The translations under genes were made by a program, and so were the position numbers. A DNA stretch of 64,000 nt from Favolaschia claudopus (taxonomy: Eukaryota; Basidiomycota; Agaricomycetes; Agaricales; Mycenaceae). Under the pieces are notes generated by a model that worked only from the letters and a program-made list of their open reading frames with translations, was not told the DNA's origin and did not search any database. Where the stretch lies: assembly GCA_037176885.1 (NCBI GenBank), contig JAWWNJ010000011.1, forward strand, positions 2,232,001 to 2,296,000, written 5' to 3'. This document shows positions 33,744-46,083 of this stretch, piece by piece. Each line of letters opens with the position of its first letter. Position 1 is the first letter of the stretch.

Positions 33744-36700
33744 ATGTTCGAAGCAACCTCTTTCTTGCTCTTCGCCGCGAGCGCTCTCGTATTCTCATCA
33801 TATGGCACATCTCTGCTCACAAGTGTTGTCTCGTTCGTCAAAACCACATCCACGAACCCACAGGTAGCTGAGCTCTTCCGGTTTATATTCTTGGGTTGGT
33901 GTAGATCTGTGTGTATGCGTTGATGGGGGAACTGAAGCAGACAATCAGGAACTATCGTGGAGGCTGGCCGTCGACTTGGAGACACAATATCGAGATTTGG
34001 GACGAGCTGTAAGTTCTCGTAGTGAATCGGGCACAGTATATACTCACGTACACGACGACTCTCAGTGTTTATGGTGAAAGCCGAGGTGCATTATATTTCT
34101 CTCTTCATCAAAAATCTTGTCATGACCTCAATCCAGTTTGCTACAAACGATTTCGCTTATGATTGGGTACTCCACTATCTCGAACACCATCGCGTTTGGA
34201 ACGAAAGTCGATCATTCAAAGTCGTTGGACGAAATGCGGCGTCTAGGCCGAATGCGTCTTCTGCGCTAGGAAAAGTAGACGGGCATCCGGATGTATGTTT
34301 TGAATTCAGTTCCCGTCCGCAAATAGCAAAGTTTTTCCTTCTCGTATTCAAGTTTTCCTTGACAGGCAATATACGAACCTTCTTCGCTCACACCATCCAT
34401 TTTCAAATGGAGAGGATATTGGATTTCGGTGGTGAGTTGCGAATAAATGACTCTTTCATCGTTTGTCTCACCACACTGATGCGCAGAACAAATCTGTCGC
34501 GGGCTTCTCGCACTATGACACTGGAGAGGAGATCGGCGGAACCTTGCATATCAGGTGAATAACGGGAAATTCTGAAACTGTTAAGTATCTTGCTCACAAC
34601 CGCTCTCTAATCTTTAGTATCTGGAGCCGAAAGCGACAAATCCTAGACGACTTTGTGCACGCTGCAAGACGGTGTTACATAAATTCAAAGGTTCTGCCAA
34701 GGAAAGTGGATCGTAACACAGAAAATGTGAGTATACTTGGCCACTCTGATGATGTATCAACTGAGTGGGCAAGTCTGGCGCCCTCATCACAGCCGTCTTC
34801 CCGCAAGGTGATTCAGCACATGATTGGATTCTGGCGTTCCTGGTGTGCATCATCTCTTCCCAAGACGCACTCTAGAAATTGATCACCCGTTCCTTTCCAG
34901 AAATCAGCGAATGTCCTCCAAGACAATCTCGATTACACCATCAGCACGAAACAAAGCGACTTGATATGGGGGAATGGCCCCAAGGATACAGTGAGGTACA
35001 TGCCTGCACACGATACGAAACAAAGGTATCTTTTTACGTCGGAGAATACGGGGAGGAGTACTTGGCTTCAAGGTTTGTCTTTACTTGTTGTATGGGAAAG
35101 AGGCTGACTGGATTTCCTCATCACTAGTGGTCGTCACACCTGGGGAAACGCGTTGGAATTCGTCAAATCCTGTGGGTGGATCTGTTAATATCACGTACGT
35201 CTGCCAGCGATACAAAGACAATTATCTTCTTGGGTTTCTGCTTCCTCATTCTATCAACTGATGATTGTTCTCGGCGCTCTACAGCTTATATTCATCCGAC
35301 AAAACCGTCCTCGCAGATCTCATCGACACGGCTCGGGAAAAGTATCTCGAGAATGGCGTCTCAAATGTTACTGTACATCTCACTGATAACGCACGTCTGA
35401 TTTTACTTCTCGTTCGTGAGTGTCACTGAACATCTTTCTGCGTTTAGCGAGGAGCTTGGGCCAAAACGATTACCAAGAGTCGTCGAGCCCTTTCAACTCT
35501 CATTTTGCCCACGGATATAAAGGAGACGATTGTAGCTGACGCGAAACAATTTTTGGAGAGTGAGGAGTGGTATACTGAGGCGGGGATTCCGCACCGGAGA
35601 GGTGTGTCGAATCATCATACTCAGGATAATCTCGGCTACAAGTACAATTGCTAACTTTTCTCGAGGCTATTTGCTCTGTAAGTGACTTATGTTCATTTTC
35701 GCGCCCCTGTCAGATTCGCGAATGAACAATCGTAAATTGCAGACGGCGAACCCGGAACAGGAAAGAGTACCACCATCCACATTTTAGCTGGCGAACTTGG
35801 TCTTGAGGTGCGTTGCCCTTTCCGCTTGTATTCGCAGATCAACTATGAATCTGTGATTCCATAGATATACTTCATCTCCCTAGCGAATCCAGGAATCGAC
35901 GACTACAGCTTAGGGAAACTCATAAGTGACACTCCATCACGGTGTATCCTCCTCATCGAGTACGTTCAATTCCTCCTCCCGTAGACATGCACTTCAGTTT
36001 CTTGCCGGGGATAACAGAGATATCGACTGCGCATTCCCTTCTCGAGGCGAGGACGAGGAAGATGTCCAGGCGGAACCGATTCTGGACAAGAGTGGTAAAG
36101 TTATTGGTGGTACCACACAGACGCCGCCTAGGTCTGCAGTGACGCTTTCGGGGCTGCTAAATGTACTGGATTCTGTGTCGAGCGAGGAGGGGAGGTTGAC
36201 TTTTGCGACGGTGTGTGGTTGTTTTGATGTGACATCCTACAGTCTTCATTGATTACCTGCGTACCAGACGAATCACATCGAGAATCTGGACTCTGCGCTG
36301 ATCAGGGCAGGGAGATTCGATGTCAAGGTATGAGTTTCTTACTTAAAATGAATATATTTGGTTAATCACCATGGCACCAGATTGAATACAAGTTTGCCGA
36401 TGCAGTCCAAATTGAGCAGGTGTTCAAACGATTCTATCCTACCGCCACTTCCTCCAAATCGAGTCCATCTTTCTCCGCAGACGACACACCGCCAGCCGCT
36501 TCCTTGCCACCGAGATACACTCAAAACACAGTGAACCAATACGCGGTTGAATTTGCCAAAATCATACCCGCTTCAACGTATTCCATAGCACAAATCCAAG
36601 GCTACCTCTTGACGAAGAAGATCAACCCGGCTGGTGCCGTAAAGGATGCGGAGAAGTGGTTGAAGTCGCAGGAGGAGGAGAAGCGCGCTATGAAGGAGTT

Positions 36701-36845
36701 GAAGCAGAAGCGGAAGGCGGAGAGGGCGAGGAGGTTGCAGTTAACGTTGGCGATGGCTAAGCCCGATACTGCTGCGGTTGCGGTTCCGGTTGTGAAATCG
36801 ATGGTCAATGGAAATGACCAGAGCGCTTTAGGAAAGGCGTCGTAA
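33744..36845 (+). CDS. BCS1-like AAA ATPase, mitochondrial-type membrane protein
   Basis: AAA ATPase of the BCS1 family (in yeast BCS1 inserts the Rieske protein into complex III; fungi carry many paralogs of less clear role). The N-terminus MFEATSFLLFAASALVFSSY is a membrane segment. The BCS1 N-terminal domain follows over many small exons (IWDEL, DWVLHYLEHHRVW, YMPAHDTKQRYLFTS, HTWGNALEFVK). The AAA domain contains Walker A GEPGTGKST (near 35751-35777), then LANPGIDDYSLGKLI, and Walker B CILLIE, joined across a 54-nt-class intron to DIDCAF. TNHIENLDSALIRAGR holds the second region of homology with the arginine finger. The C-terminal tail (36420-36845) is charged, with a long KR/E helix. At least a dozen introns; exact 5' exon limits are uncertain. 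Confidence 0.85.
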
Positions 36846-37007
36846 CCATTGTGAGCCTCCGAAGTGGCAAAGCAATTGCGACGCTGCATAGTGTGACTGC
36901 AATGTGATTGTGCAATATATATGATAATTTCAAACTCTAGATTTTTCTTCTCAATGCTTTGTATAGCGTACTTCGATTTATTGTTGCGAGGACTTTGCCC
37001 AAGAATA

Positions 37008-38431
37008 CTATATTCGCGGCCCACCCAGCAACCACTGAATCCCCTCCCTCACATCCACTTCCCATTTCTTGCTCTGCTCAAGCTGTGGGAAGCTGGCGTG
37101 GAACGCGTGCGGAACACCTGGATAGCTGTATCCACACAGGTCGAGCGTATTATTATTAGTTCACTAGACAAAAAACAGATATAGAACGGGACGCACACGT
37201 CAAGTTTCGTCTTCACTCCGCCTTCAGTGCGAAGAAGTTTCTCGTAAAATAACCCCTCATCGCGGAGGGGATCAAAGCCGGTGACTTGAATGTATAGTGG
37301 AGGGAGATTCTCATGAGGGAGCAGGAGAGGTGATATTTCTAGGTCGGAAGGGTCTGCTTGAAGGCAGGCTAGATTAAGAGACGAAGTTTAGGAAACGATG
37401 TAATGGGAAGAAATAAATAAAACGCACAGAAGAAGAAGTCAAGGTTCGCTTTCCCCATCACGGGAGCGTCTTTATTCTGCTCTGCCGACAGGAGGTCGGC
37501 CTTATATCTAGGGAATGATTCAAGATTGAGATCTTCAAAGAAATAAAGGAAGTAGCTACTTTTCACGATTCGCTTGAGGGTGTAAAAGCGAGGGAATTTG
37601 CAAGAGGTGGCCTGTGAGCTTGCGGGTTTCGAAAAACGAATCGTCTCGCGCTCTATGGGCGATGGCGGCAGCATAATGAGCGCCACCTGAACCTCCAGCG
37701 ATAAGGAACCCTTTCGAAAGAGAGGCCGAGAGTGCGGCTGCGTTGGTGGCGGTCTACGGCCATATATGCATCAAGAAGACTTAGGCGGTTTGAAGATACG
37801 GCACGACACACCCATTTCAATGCAGCGTAGCAGTTGTTCAACCCAGTTGGGAACGGATGTTCTGGCACCAATCTGTTGAGGATGAGCTATTTCGAATTCC
37901 GAACAACCCAATCATTTTTGTCTGCTGACCTGTAATCAACGTTGACAATAGAAAGCCTGAGCTCTACGCTGAGAATCCGAAGATAGAAGTCGTCGAAGTC
38001 CAGATTTCCGGAGATCCAACCTAGTGGTCTGTTGAGACGAGGGTATCGAAGACATTGAAGCTAACCTCCACCGTGGAACCATACGAGGAGAGGAAAACTG
38101 CCGCTTTCTCCATGTTTAGGAGCAGGCTGGATGCAGCGCAGGACGATGGATCCGTCATCTACTGCAATGGTATGGTCCGTAACGCCATACGATGACTCTA
38201 CGAAAAGGGGCATAAGCAATCTCTCGGAGGAGATCCATTAGAAAATGCTCACGCACTAGAAGGGAGCATCGGACGAAGTCGATCCATTGCGCTTGGAATA
38301 ACGATTGTATTCATAGCATGCCTCTGTCCAGCCACGGTGATTGTACCAGGCGCGGGGTACAGTCCTTTGACTTGCTCCCAGACCTTGGCGAATTCCGGAT
38401 CTGGGGTAGACAAGTGCGAGTACTCAGCCAT
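37008..38431 (-). CDS. Alpha/beta-hydrolase-3 (HSL-type) esterase
   Basis: Predicted carboxylesterase or lipase of the hormone-sensitive-lipase family. Exon 1 (38431-38257) starts MAEYSHLSTPDPEFAKVWEQ. Spliced exons continue with TIAVDDGSIVLRCIQPAP and LLVWFHGGG, the oxyanion HGGG motif split by an intron near 38060. Then come the DYR-LVPEHPFPTGLNNCYAAL block (family usually RLAPEHPFP) and GFLIAGGSGGAHYAAAIAHR, where the nucleophile sits in GGSGG rather than the common GDSAGG. FDPLRDEG supplies the acid and PGVPHAFH the catalytic His. The stop is at 37008; the gene is convergent with the BCS1-like gene, 162 bp away. All triad residues are present. No signal peptide is seen, so cytosolic action is likely. 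Confidence 0.85.
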
Positions 38432-39055
38432 GTTGACTTCACGATATGTGGGAAGGAAACGAAGGAAGGGGTGTTCAACAATTTAGACTACGTCTCAGGG
38501 ACCCGGGTACGGGGTTCTACTCCGAGTCGCCAGAGACTGCCAGTGGTAAGAATCAGCCCGTTCGACGGCGAAAGCAGGAGCAGATGAGAGACGCGTCGAA
38601 CTTGAAAACATTGACAATAGAAGAGTGCAGACAAGATAAATGAATGGCAAAATAGCGAACAATTCGAGTTTCGAGTTCGTGAAGATGATGGAGGGAAGTA
38701 AGAGACGTTCGGCAAACTTCGGCATCATCAAATCACTGTGCAACGCACACGTGACAATAAGCGAAACAACGCGTCGCCTTCCCTGGTTGTGGGTTCCGTG
38801 AGAGTCATGACGCCCTCATATCCAGTGTTGGTAAAAATAAAGATACCAAAGCCTGACATCACTTTCGACGAAAGATCCTGATAATGCAGACGCTGACCTA
38901 TCCGGTCGACGATGAAAGATGTCTTTAAAGAGTAGAGCCAAGTCGAAAGTCGACATCGACAGACTTGCCATTTATTACCACTCAACGCCTTAAAAAATAT
39001 GGTCGGTCTAGCGTCCGCCGCAACATTTCTCTGAGTCCTAACTTCGTAATTCCAG
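38432..39055. other. Unresolved region, likely upstream exons of a membrane protein gene
   Basis: Lies between divergent genes. It must contain the promoter of the minus-strand esterase and the first exons of the plus-strand membrane protein. Short candidates exist (an ATG at 38808, one at 38992) but no chain could be fixed. Confidence 0.4.
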
Positions 39056-39645
39056 GGTGCAGTTTTCTCCGCGCTAGCAATATTCGCCATAACAGTGGTG
39101 GAAGGCATCGGATATGTACTGGTCAGTATAGCCGAAGGACTTGCAAATGTGAGCGCAGTATATTGAATGATTGGATTCCCTCTCTCATAGAGCTTCGGTT
39201 GTAGGTTGGGCTAGCACTTTTCAATGTAATCGCAGCCGTGATATGTTGCCGCTCGCGTGATCCAGCAATCGCGGCTCCGACCGGGGGTAGAATTGGAGGA
39301 TGGAGACGGAGAGGGGTGCAAGCTCGAATGCCTCCGGAGAATGGAGCTGGCTCTAACGATACGGGGCCTTTGATGTCCACAACGACGACTGGGACGGGGA
39401 TAGGAACTGGAATGCAAGGAGGTATGAATCTGCCGGGAACGACAACGGGAATGGCTTCAACGGCAGGGGGGTTTCCGTCTACGATGACGGGAATGCAGCC
39501 TGGTGCGACGATGCCGGGAACCACAATGGCGGGAGGAAACACCGTTGCGCCGGGGATGCAAACCGGGATGGGAGGAGGTGGGATGGCGACGACTCAATAT
39601 CTTCATTATCCTACCGCAGGTGGAGGAAGTGTTGTAGTTATTTGA
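39056..39645 (+). CDS. Membrane protein with Gly/Thr/Met-rich tail (5' end unresolved)
   Basis: Unrecognised family. An exon at 39056-39148 (after TTCCAG) encodes a long hydrophobic helix, AVFSALAIFAITVVEGIGYV. An intron of 56 nt (39149-39204) joins it in phase to a second helix, VGLALFNVIAAVICC, followed by a basic stop-transfer (CRSRDP). The C-terminal ~110 residues are low-complexity, rich in Gly, Thr and Met, with repeated GTTMAG-, GMQPGAT- and GMQTGMG-like words, ending SVVVI. The two helices and tail suggest the end of a four-helix (MARVEL-like or tetraspan) protein, but that is inference. The antisense frame is also open and Pro/Val-rich, but has no splice-consistent start. Confidence 0.55.
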
Positions 39646-39818
39646 GTCGAGACGCGAGCGAACAAAGCTAGTTTGGTGGGATACATGTCTAATTAGTACA
39701 ATACACAGTCCGTCTGTCATTTGGTCCATTCAAAATATATCGTATGCATTCTCCAAAGGTATCAGTCACTACGAAGAGTTCGAATCAGCACTGCGGGCGC
39801 CAGAAAAGGCGGATTCAC

Positions 39819-40349
39819 TCACAGCAATGAAAGTGTCACATCCCCATGAACTCTATGAGCAAAATTTTCGGTCACGTGATCGAAGATTATAAAAGAAATT
39901 GATCGTACCTGGCCTTGATCTGTTTATTTTCGGCATCAGACGATTATTGACACCAAAGAAAATGGGCCGCACCTGCACGTCAACCTCGAGGTTCAAATCA
40001 AGTCGCAGCTTCAGCGTGTCTTTCCCGCCCTCGCCACCTTGTTGCTGCTGCATACCACCGCCGGGCTGGCCCATCATCTGACCAGGCTGCTGCTGCTGGG
40101 TCATTTGTTGAGCGGGGTTTTGTTGCGTTAGGGCTTGGTTCATATCGGGCTGCTGTTGCTTCAGACAAGTCAGAGATATGCTACGTTTCATGGATGGAGA
40201 GATTTACGCACCTGGTTGGGTTCCTGAGGCTGAGTTTGCCGTTGGCGGCGACCACGGCGGCGAGAATCCTGCTGCTGCTCCATCTCCGGCTCGAGAGATG
40301 GCGAGCGAGAACGAGAGGCTGAGCGGGAATAGGATTCGTTGTCAGACAT
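39819..40349 (-). CDS. Disordered protein with alternating beta-module C-terminus (paralog A)
   Basis: Unknown function; one of three related genes in the window. Four exons: 40349-40212, 40158-39973, 39919-39909 (an 11-nt micro-exon) and 39852-39819, all in phase, about 122 residues. The N-terminal half is a low-complexity SRSxSRS stretch, basic RRRGRRQRQ and Gln-rich runs. The C-terminus reads LKLRLDLNLEVDVQIKAR then VHGDVTLSLL and stops. Hydrophobic residues alternate with polar ones over more than 20 positions, which predicts a two-faced beta strand or hairpin. The same module ends the genes at 42620-43240 and 48237-49320. The SR/RRR content would suit a nuclear or RNA-associated protein, but nothing proves it. 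Confidence 0.75.
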
Positions 40350-41516
40350 CTTTCAGTAGATTGGTCGGTGGGTGGTATGAAGTGTGGCGACAAGTGGGAT
40401 GGAGGAAGTCAAGGTAGTAGGCAGCCAGTTTTATCACGAATGACCGCACCAACGTTGGAGTCGGACAAGATCAAAGAGATCTCCACGATGATGCATAGCG
40501 GAAGTCATAGATGTTGTGAGCCTTTGTCAGCATAGAGACTGGGAAGTTATATTCGCAGTGGAGCGCTTTTCAGGGGTATTTGGTGAAGGAACAGAGTATG
40601 GGTGTCGAGTTTAACTACATAGTCTACATGTCAGGTTTCGGCGTCAAAATCCGAGACTGTCGAGCGACAAAACCAGCAGGTATCGGGCCGGGTGGAAGCA
40701 GGTATAGATTTTGAGGACGGGCGATACCCAGAGTGAGGCGCTCTTGTCTTCGGTTGAACTTTGGAACACCGTTGGTCGAGGTGGTGGGTGTCGGGAAGAG
40801 AGAGGACGTGACTGTGATCTGATCAACTTGAAGACACGTGATCGTTACATGTCACACGCCGTCTCTTTCTCTCTTCTTCCACCATGTCCATAACTGTCTG
40901 GAATTTCTCTTAGATACGGTGCCTCTTCGCAAATTTGTGCTGTCTACAACCTTCCGTAGAACTGTGGCCCTGCTGACCTGCGCTCGAACTTCAATCCCGA
41001 ATTGATCGCGAATCTTTTTCCCTCTTGAATTGTTACTGGCTTGAACTTCAAATCGGCGACGCACCACTACGGTTTATTCTCGGCTTCGCCCCTCGTCTAC
41101 TTCTTCAACTCTGGGCTGAAACTCTCCTCGCGAACTCTCTCGCCATTCTGTCTCGTCGTCACCAACACTTCGCTGAATACATTGTTTTACCGAAGTAATG
41201 TTCCTGTCTCTATGCTCTTCTTCTTTGTCCCACCTTTATTGGCTACAGAAGCACCACGCCTGCTGTCTTCCACACTCTTCAATGGCCAAGACGATTGGGC
41301 TACCCTCCGGCCCGCCGCGTGGCTTCATCAACACGCGCACATGGCATGAACATCAAGGTCAGAAGGCCGACAGTTGGCAAGCTGACCGTCCCCGGACGGT
41401 CCTTTAGTCTCGCTGTGTGGCTACGAAAACTGCCGGAGTTTCCCCAGAACGAAGCTTATTTCTCGTAGTGCCACCCTCCACGAATGAACGCTTGCGGCAG
41501 CAATTACCGAGAAACT
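40350..41516. other. Intergenic region upstream of paralog A and GH11
   Basis: Shared divergent promoter region. Only short ORFs without recognisable content (for example 41041-41349). No repeats noticed. Confidence 0.5.
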
Positions 41517-41522
41517 TATAAG
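41517..41522 (+). promoter_or_regulatory. TATA box of the GH11 xylanase gene
   Basis: TATAAG lies 39-44 nt upstream of the ATG at 41561, in an otherwise mixed sequence; suits a highly inducible secreted enzyme. Confidence 0.5.
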
Positions 41523-41560
41523 ACGAAGCATTCAGGATTCAGTTCCACCACACATTAAAC

Positions 41561-42463
<903 letters not shown>

Positions 42464-42619
42464 TTGCCTTGATCCTTGTACGAATTGTCTAACTGTATTG
42501 TTACTCTCATAAAACTCATTCTGACTATGGAAGATCCGAGTTTCAATCGGCATCGTGATCAAGGTCCGCAATTAAAAAATATAAGTTGATACAATTATTA
42601 CAACGTCCAGACTGTCCAT

Positions 42620-43240
42620 TTAATCGTGCAGGGACAACGTCACGCTCCCTTCAATCTCGGCCTTTATTTCATCCAAGGCCAAATCAAGGCGAAGCTTCAG
42701 ATTTTCATTTTTTTCTTGATTTTGCCGGACGCCGTCGGTGGAAACGGTTTCGACTAATTCCTCCGATTCTACCTGGGGCTTGTGTGTCACAGCAGCCTGA
42801 GTTGGCTTCGCGTCGGGTTCGAGCTGTTTGGATAGGTCGTCAGACGCGTGAGACGGAAAGACAGAAAGACGGAGAATTAGATCGAGACGTACGGCATCGT
42901 TTTCTCCCGCCGGACGGTGCCGCCGTGACTTCCTCTGACGTCGACGTCGTGGGCGATCAGCCTGCGCTTGTTGTTCTTCCCCCTCAGGCTCGGGTTCGGG
43001 AGAAGCAGAACGACTCGAAGAGGCGGAGGCGGAGCCTTCAGGGGAGGCGGAACGCGATATGGAGGGAGAGGGTGAATGATTCGGAGGAGGTGTGGAAACG
43101 TTGGGCGAGGCGGGTTGGGAAGAGGAGGGGGAAGGAGAGTGAGCGTTGGTGGGATCAGGTTTCTCATCTCGGGAGGTAGATCTTGAGCGAGATGAAGCAG
43201 CGTTCGGAGGAGGAGATGCGGAGGATACTTGGTCGGCCAT
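42620..43240 (-). CDS. Disordered protein with alternating beta-module C-terminus (paralog B)
   Basis: Second paralog. It starts MADQVSSASPPPNAASSRSR at 43240 (an upstream in-frame Met at 43267 is possible). Exon 1 (to 42893) is Ser/Pro-rich with SRSASPE repeats and a basic RPRRRRQRKSRRHRP segment. A 60-nt intron (42892-42834) joins it to LEPDAKPTQAAVTHKPQ and the C-terminal module LKLRLDLALDEIKAEIEGSV then TLSLHD. The alternation is kept but DLNLEVDVQIKARIHGDV has become DLALDEIKAEIEGSV, and the micro-exon introns are absent. The stop is at 42620. Confidence 0.75.
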   Translation of the reverse strand: MADQVSSASPPPNAASSRSRSTSRDEKPDPTNAHSPSPSSSQPASPNVSTPPPNHSPSPSISRSASPEGSASASSSRSASPEPEPEGEEQQAQADRPRRRRQRKSRRHRPAGENDAVRLDLILRLSVFPSHASDDLSKQLEPDAKPTQAAVTHKPQVESEELVETVSTDGVRQNQEKNENLKLRLDLALDEIKAEIEGSVTLSLHD

Positions 43241-44827
43241 GGCTGATGTGATGGAAGGGAAGGACAAAGATTCTAGCTACGACGGAGGCTCAGTTATAAG
43301 CGCCGTCAGTTGGAGTCTTTCGTCATTTCACTTATTGTGGAGCTGCACGCGGAAAGAAACGATGAACGGATCGTCTGTCTGCCTCTGACAGAGATGTGCA
43401 TGACAGAGAAAGATAGACTCTAAGCTGTGCTCCTGTAGCAAAACAAGCCAAAGAGAACCAGGTGGACACGAAGGATGGAGACAAAGTTTTTTTTGAACCG
43501 AGGATGACGTCATGTTCAAATCCCTCGGCGAATGCCGAAAGTTCAGTTCAAACATTGGCCTGTTGTTCTTCTTAACTGCAAACAGTTACAGTAAGCAGCA
43601 AGAGTAAGCTACAAAGAAACATGCTCCTTCTCATCAACCTCCACAGCGTCGGAAACGATCCCGGTGAGTCGGTTGCATCGCGTCGCCGACTTCCTGTCGT
43701 CAATTCTGCGACGGAGACGGGCAAAAAGCGAAGGGCTAAAGGGCGGCTCCTGCGAAAGCGCAACTTGAATGCGGGGTGTAACATCAGCGCCGTGCTGCCA
43801 GCTAGGCTCTAGCACCAAGCAGCTAGTAAAAGCGCTGAAAAGCTGTATTTTCGAGATGATTCCGCAAGCATTCCGTGGAGACTGAAGAGCGGCGACGGCG
43901 ATGGGACAGCGAAAAGTATCTGCATACTGACGGGCGAGGCGCTGAAGCCACCAGAAGACATCTCGGTGGGTAGGCTGGAGCTAACCGCAGATGCGCCACG
44001 TTGATCATCATGGTCTTTTGCGGAGTCGATTTGTCCTTGTTAGGGCTTGATGGCGGCCCGCCCTCCTCGGAAACGTCGGCCCGATGATGCGTCCCCAAAA
44101 ACGGCAATTCTCCCACGCGAGGATTTTTATCAAACCGATGTCGAGAATTCGACAGACTGAACATTTACGCCCAACGTCAGTCAGCCTTCAGGTAGAGTTT
44201 CGACGACGACAATCTTTTTTGCTTCTAGTCTCACTCTCAAATTTCTGTATTGTTTTCACGGATGCACGGATGTTTCATTGAGGCCCAGACCGCTGGCATT
44301 CGACTCTGTTCAGCCGCCCTTTGGTTCGGCGTTCGTGAGATTCATCTACCATACAGATAGCTAGTAGTCTGTCTGCGATGCTCACTGAATTATATCTCAA
44401 ATCGAGCAATCTCCTCGCAAATCGTTGTAGGTGAGATTGATTATTGAACAACTCCCAACTGCGCACTACGACCGGCAACTTCACACACAGATCCCGGGTC
44501 CTGACCACTCCTCGCGCACCCCGCACTTAACGCAAGGTAACAAATAAAAATCGGCGTCAATCTCTCGAGCTCCACGCTGCCGGTTTCAACGAGCCCAAAA
44601 TGCAAACTTGCTTGACAGGTTACAGCTGTCCATCCATCCATCGAAGACTCCATCCAAATCAGGGATACGGCGATTCGCGAAACGCCCACGGAGTACGCAT
44701 ACAGTACACAGGCCGGTTGACAGAATTATCCGAGTCCCTTTTGCGGTAATGCCCAGCTGCGCGAGTCATCATAATAGAGTGCCAGACGAAATTGCTACCG
44801 CGGATCCGTGCCTGCCTGCCTGGCTGA
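43241..44827. other. Intergenic region containing an inverted dispersed repeat
   Basis: No supported gene. 43503-43806 carries a repeat also found at 47287-47855 (separate entries). The remainder, up to the GATA-factor promoter, shows short ORFs only. Confidence 0.4.
43503..43806 (-). repeat. Dispersed repeat copy 1 (modules Z-X-Y, minus strand)
   Basis: Read on the minus strand, three modules occur: Z (43806-43661), X (43660-43618) and Y (43573-43503). All three recur with high identity on the plus strand at 47287-47855, but in the order X, Y, Z. Module Z can be read as an ORF with PPFSPSLFARLRRRIDDRKS followed by ATRCNRLTG, identical in both copies. Confidence 0.65.
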
Positions 44828-44836
44828 TATATATAT
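44828..44836 (+). promoter_or_regulatory. TATA box of the GATA-factor gene
   Basis: TATATATAT lies about 40 nt upstream of the chosen ATG at 44870. Confidence 0.45.
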
Positions 44837-44869
44837 TCCTTCATCCATCGCAACTCGTGAACCAAAGCC

Positions 44870-46083
44870 ATGTATACGTACCAACAACACCCGCTTCTCA
44901 ACTCCCACTTGAACGAGGATCGCGAAGAAGAGTTCAAGTTGAAGACCGCGATGATGATGTACGCGGCTTCCACTGCGTCGGGTTCTTCGTCTTCCTCGAT
45001 GATGCATATGGATGGACAGTGGTGGAATTTCGGTACGTATACTACTACTAGCTTCGATATCAGGAAAAAAATCTCTGAATCAGCAACGCTTCAGCAAATA
45101 ATTCGGCTTATAATAATACTACTCGCTCGCGCTCCGAGTCTACTTTATATGAGCACGCACCTTCAGTCTATTATCCCACTCCTGCCTTTCCTCAGGGTGT
45201 CGAGGGAGTCTATCCCGGGCCACAATCCTCCTTGATATCTTCGTATTCGCACCTGCCCTACGAATTCAGCTTCAGCGACTATCCCGCCCAATTTCTCGCA
45301 GACAACTCGCAGTGGCAGCAGATCCATATTGAAACGAAACCGCGCGTCTACGTCGAGGAGAGTCCCTCCCCAGAAATCGCATCGTCTCCTTTCGCCTCGT
45401 GGACGTTGACGCAGCCACCATCGCTCGAGTTTGATTCGAGGAACGAAATGCTAATCTCATCTGCCCTCGCCGATGTAGACCCCTCCAAACTACTCTCCTC
45501 CCTCTCCTCCACATCCTACATCCTCCCCCATGGCCACCCACCTCCACCCCCTTCACCCTCCCTCTCCTCCTCTTCCTCGAGCGCCTCCTCCCCACAAACC
45601 CCGGACCACCCCTCACCCCCACCCCCCAACCCCGCCCCACTCCCCTCCCTCCACCCCGGGCCAGCGAAAGAAAAAAGCTGCTCCCACTGCAACGCCACCA
45701 CCACCCCCCTCTGGCGCCGCTCCCCCACCACGCACCTCCCCCTCTGCAACGCGTGCGGGCTCTACCTCCAGCAGCGCAACAAGATGCGTCCCGCTGCGCT
45801 CATCGCCGTCGACCAGGCTTCTGCTTCTTCCTCCGATTCGTTCGCCGCGGATGATCACGAGGAGTTGCAACTCGATGCCAACGGGACGCCCCTCCCCCGA
45901 TGCGCGCACTGTCGGACGCACAAGACGAGCGTCTGGCGGCGGGGCGCGAGTGGTGAGAAGTTGTGTAATGCGTGTGGGGTGTATAGAAGGTTGAGGGGGA
46001 GGGAGAGGCCGTTGGAGTTGAGGGGGAGGAGGATAAGGCCGAGGTGTAAGCACCCGAAGAAGGAGGTCCAGAAGACGCAGTAG
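44870..46083 (+). CDS. Two-finger GATA transcription factor
   Basis: DNA-binding regulator with two GATA zinc fingers. Exon 1 starts MYTYQQHPLLNSHLNEDREE. An intron starting at the GTACGT near 45032 and ending at the CAG near 45165 joins WWNF to VYYPTPAFPQG in phase. The middle is Ser/Pro-rich. Finger 1 is CSHCNATTTPLWRRSPTTHL continuing to PLCNACGLYLQQRNKMRP; finger 2 is CAHCRTHKTSVWRRGASGEK continuing to LCNACGVYRRLRGRERP. Both have CX2C...CX2C. A basic tail follows (RGRRIRPRCKHPKK). Two-finger GATA proteins in fungi include the iron regulators of the SREA/Fep1/URBS1 group, but the conserved Cys-rich linker of that group is absent here, so an iron role is not supported. Finger 2 has TSVW in place of the usual TPLW. 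Confidence 0.85.

Noticed and set aside
33287..33871. 194-codon plus-strand ORF between the M28 and BCS1-like genes
   Set aside because: It overlaps the first BCS1 exon in a different frame, has no domain, and its composition is that of UTR sequence.
39123..39542. Minus-strand Pro/Val-rich ORF over the Gly/Thr/Met tail gene
   Set aside because: It is the antisense of a low-complexity coding exon; the plus strand has helices on both sides of a valid intron, the minus strand has no start context or splice chain.
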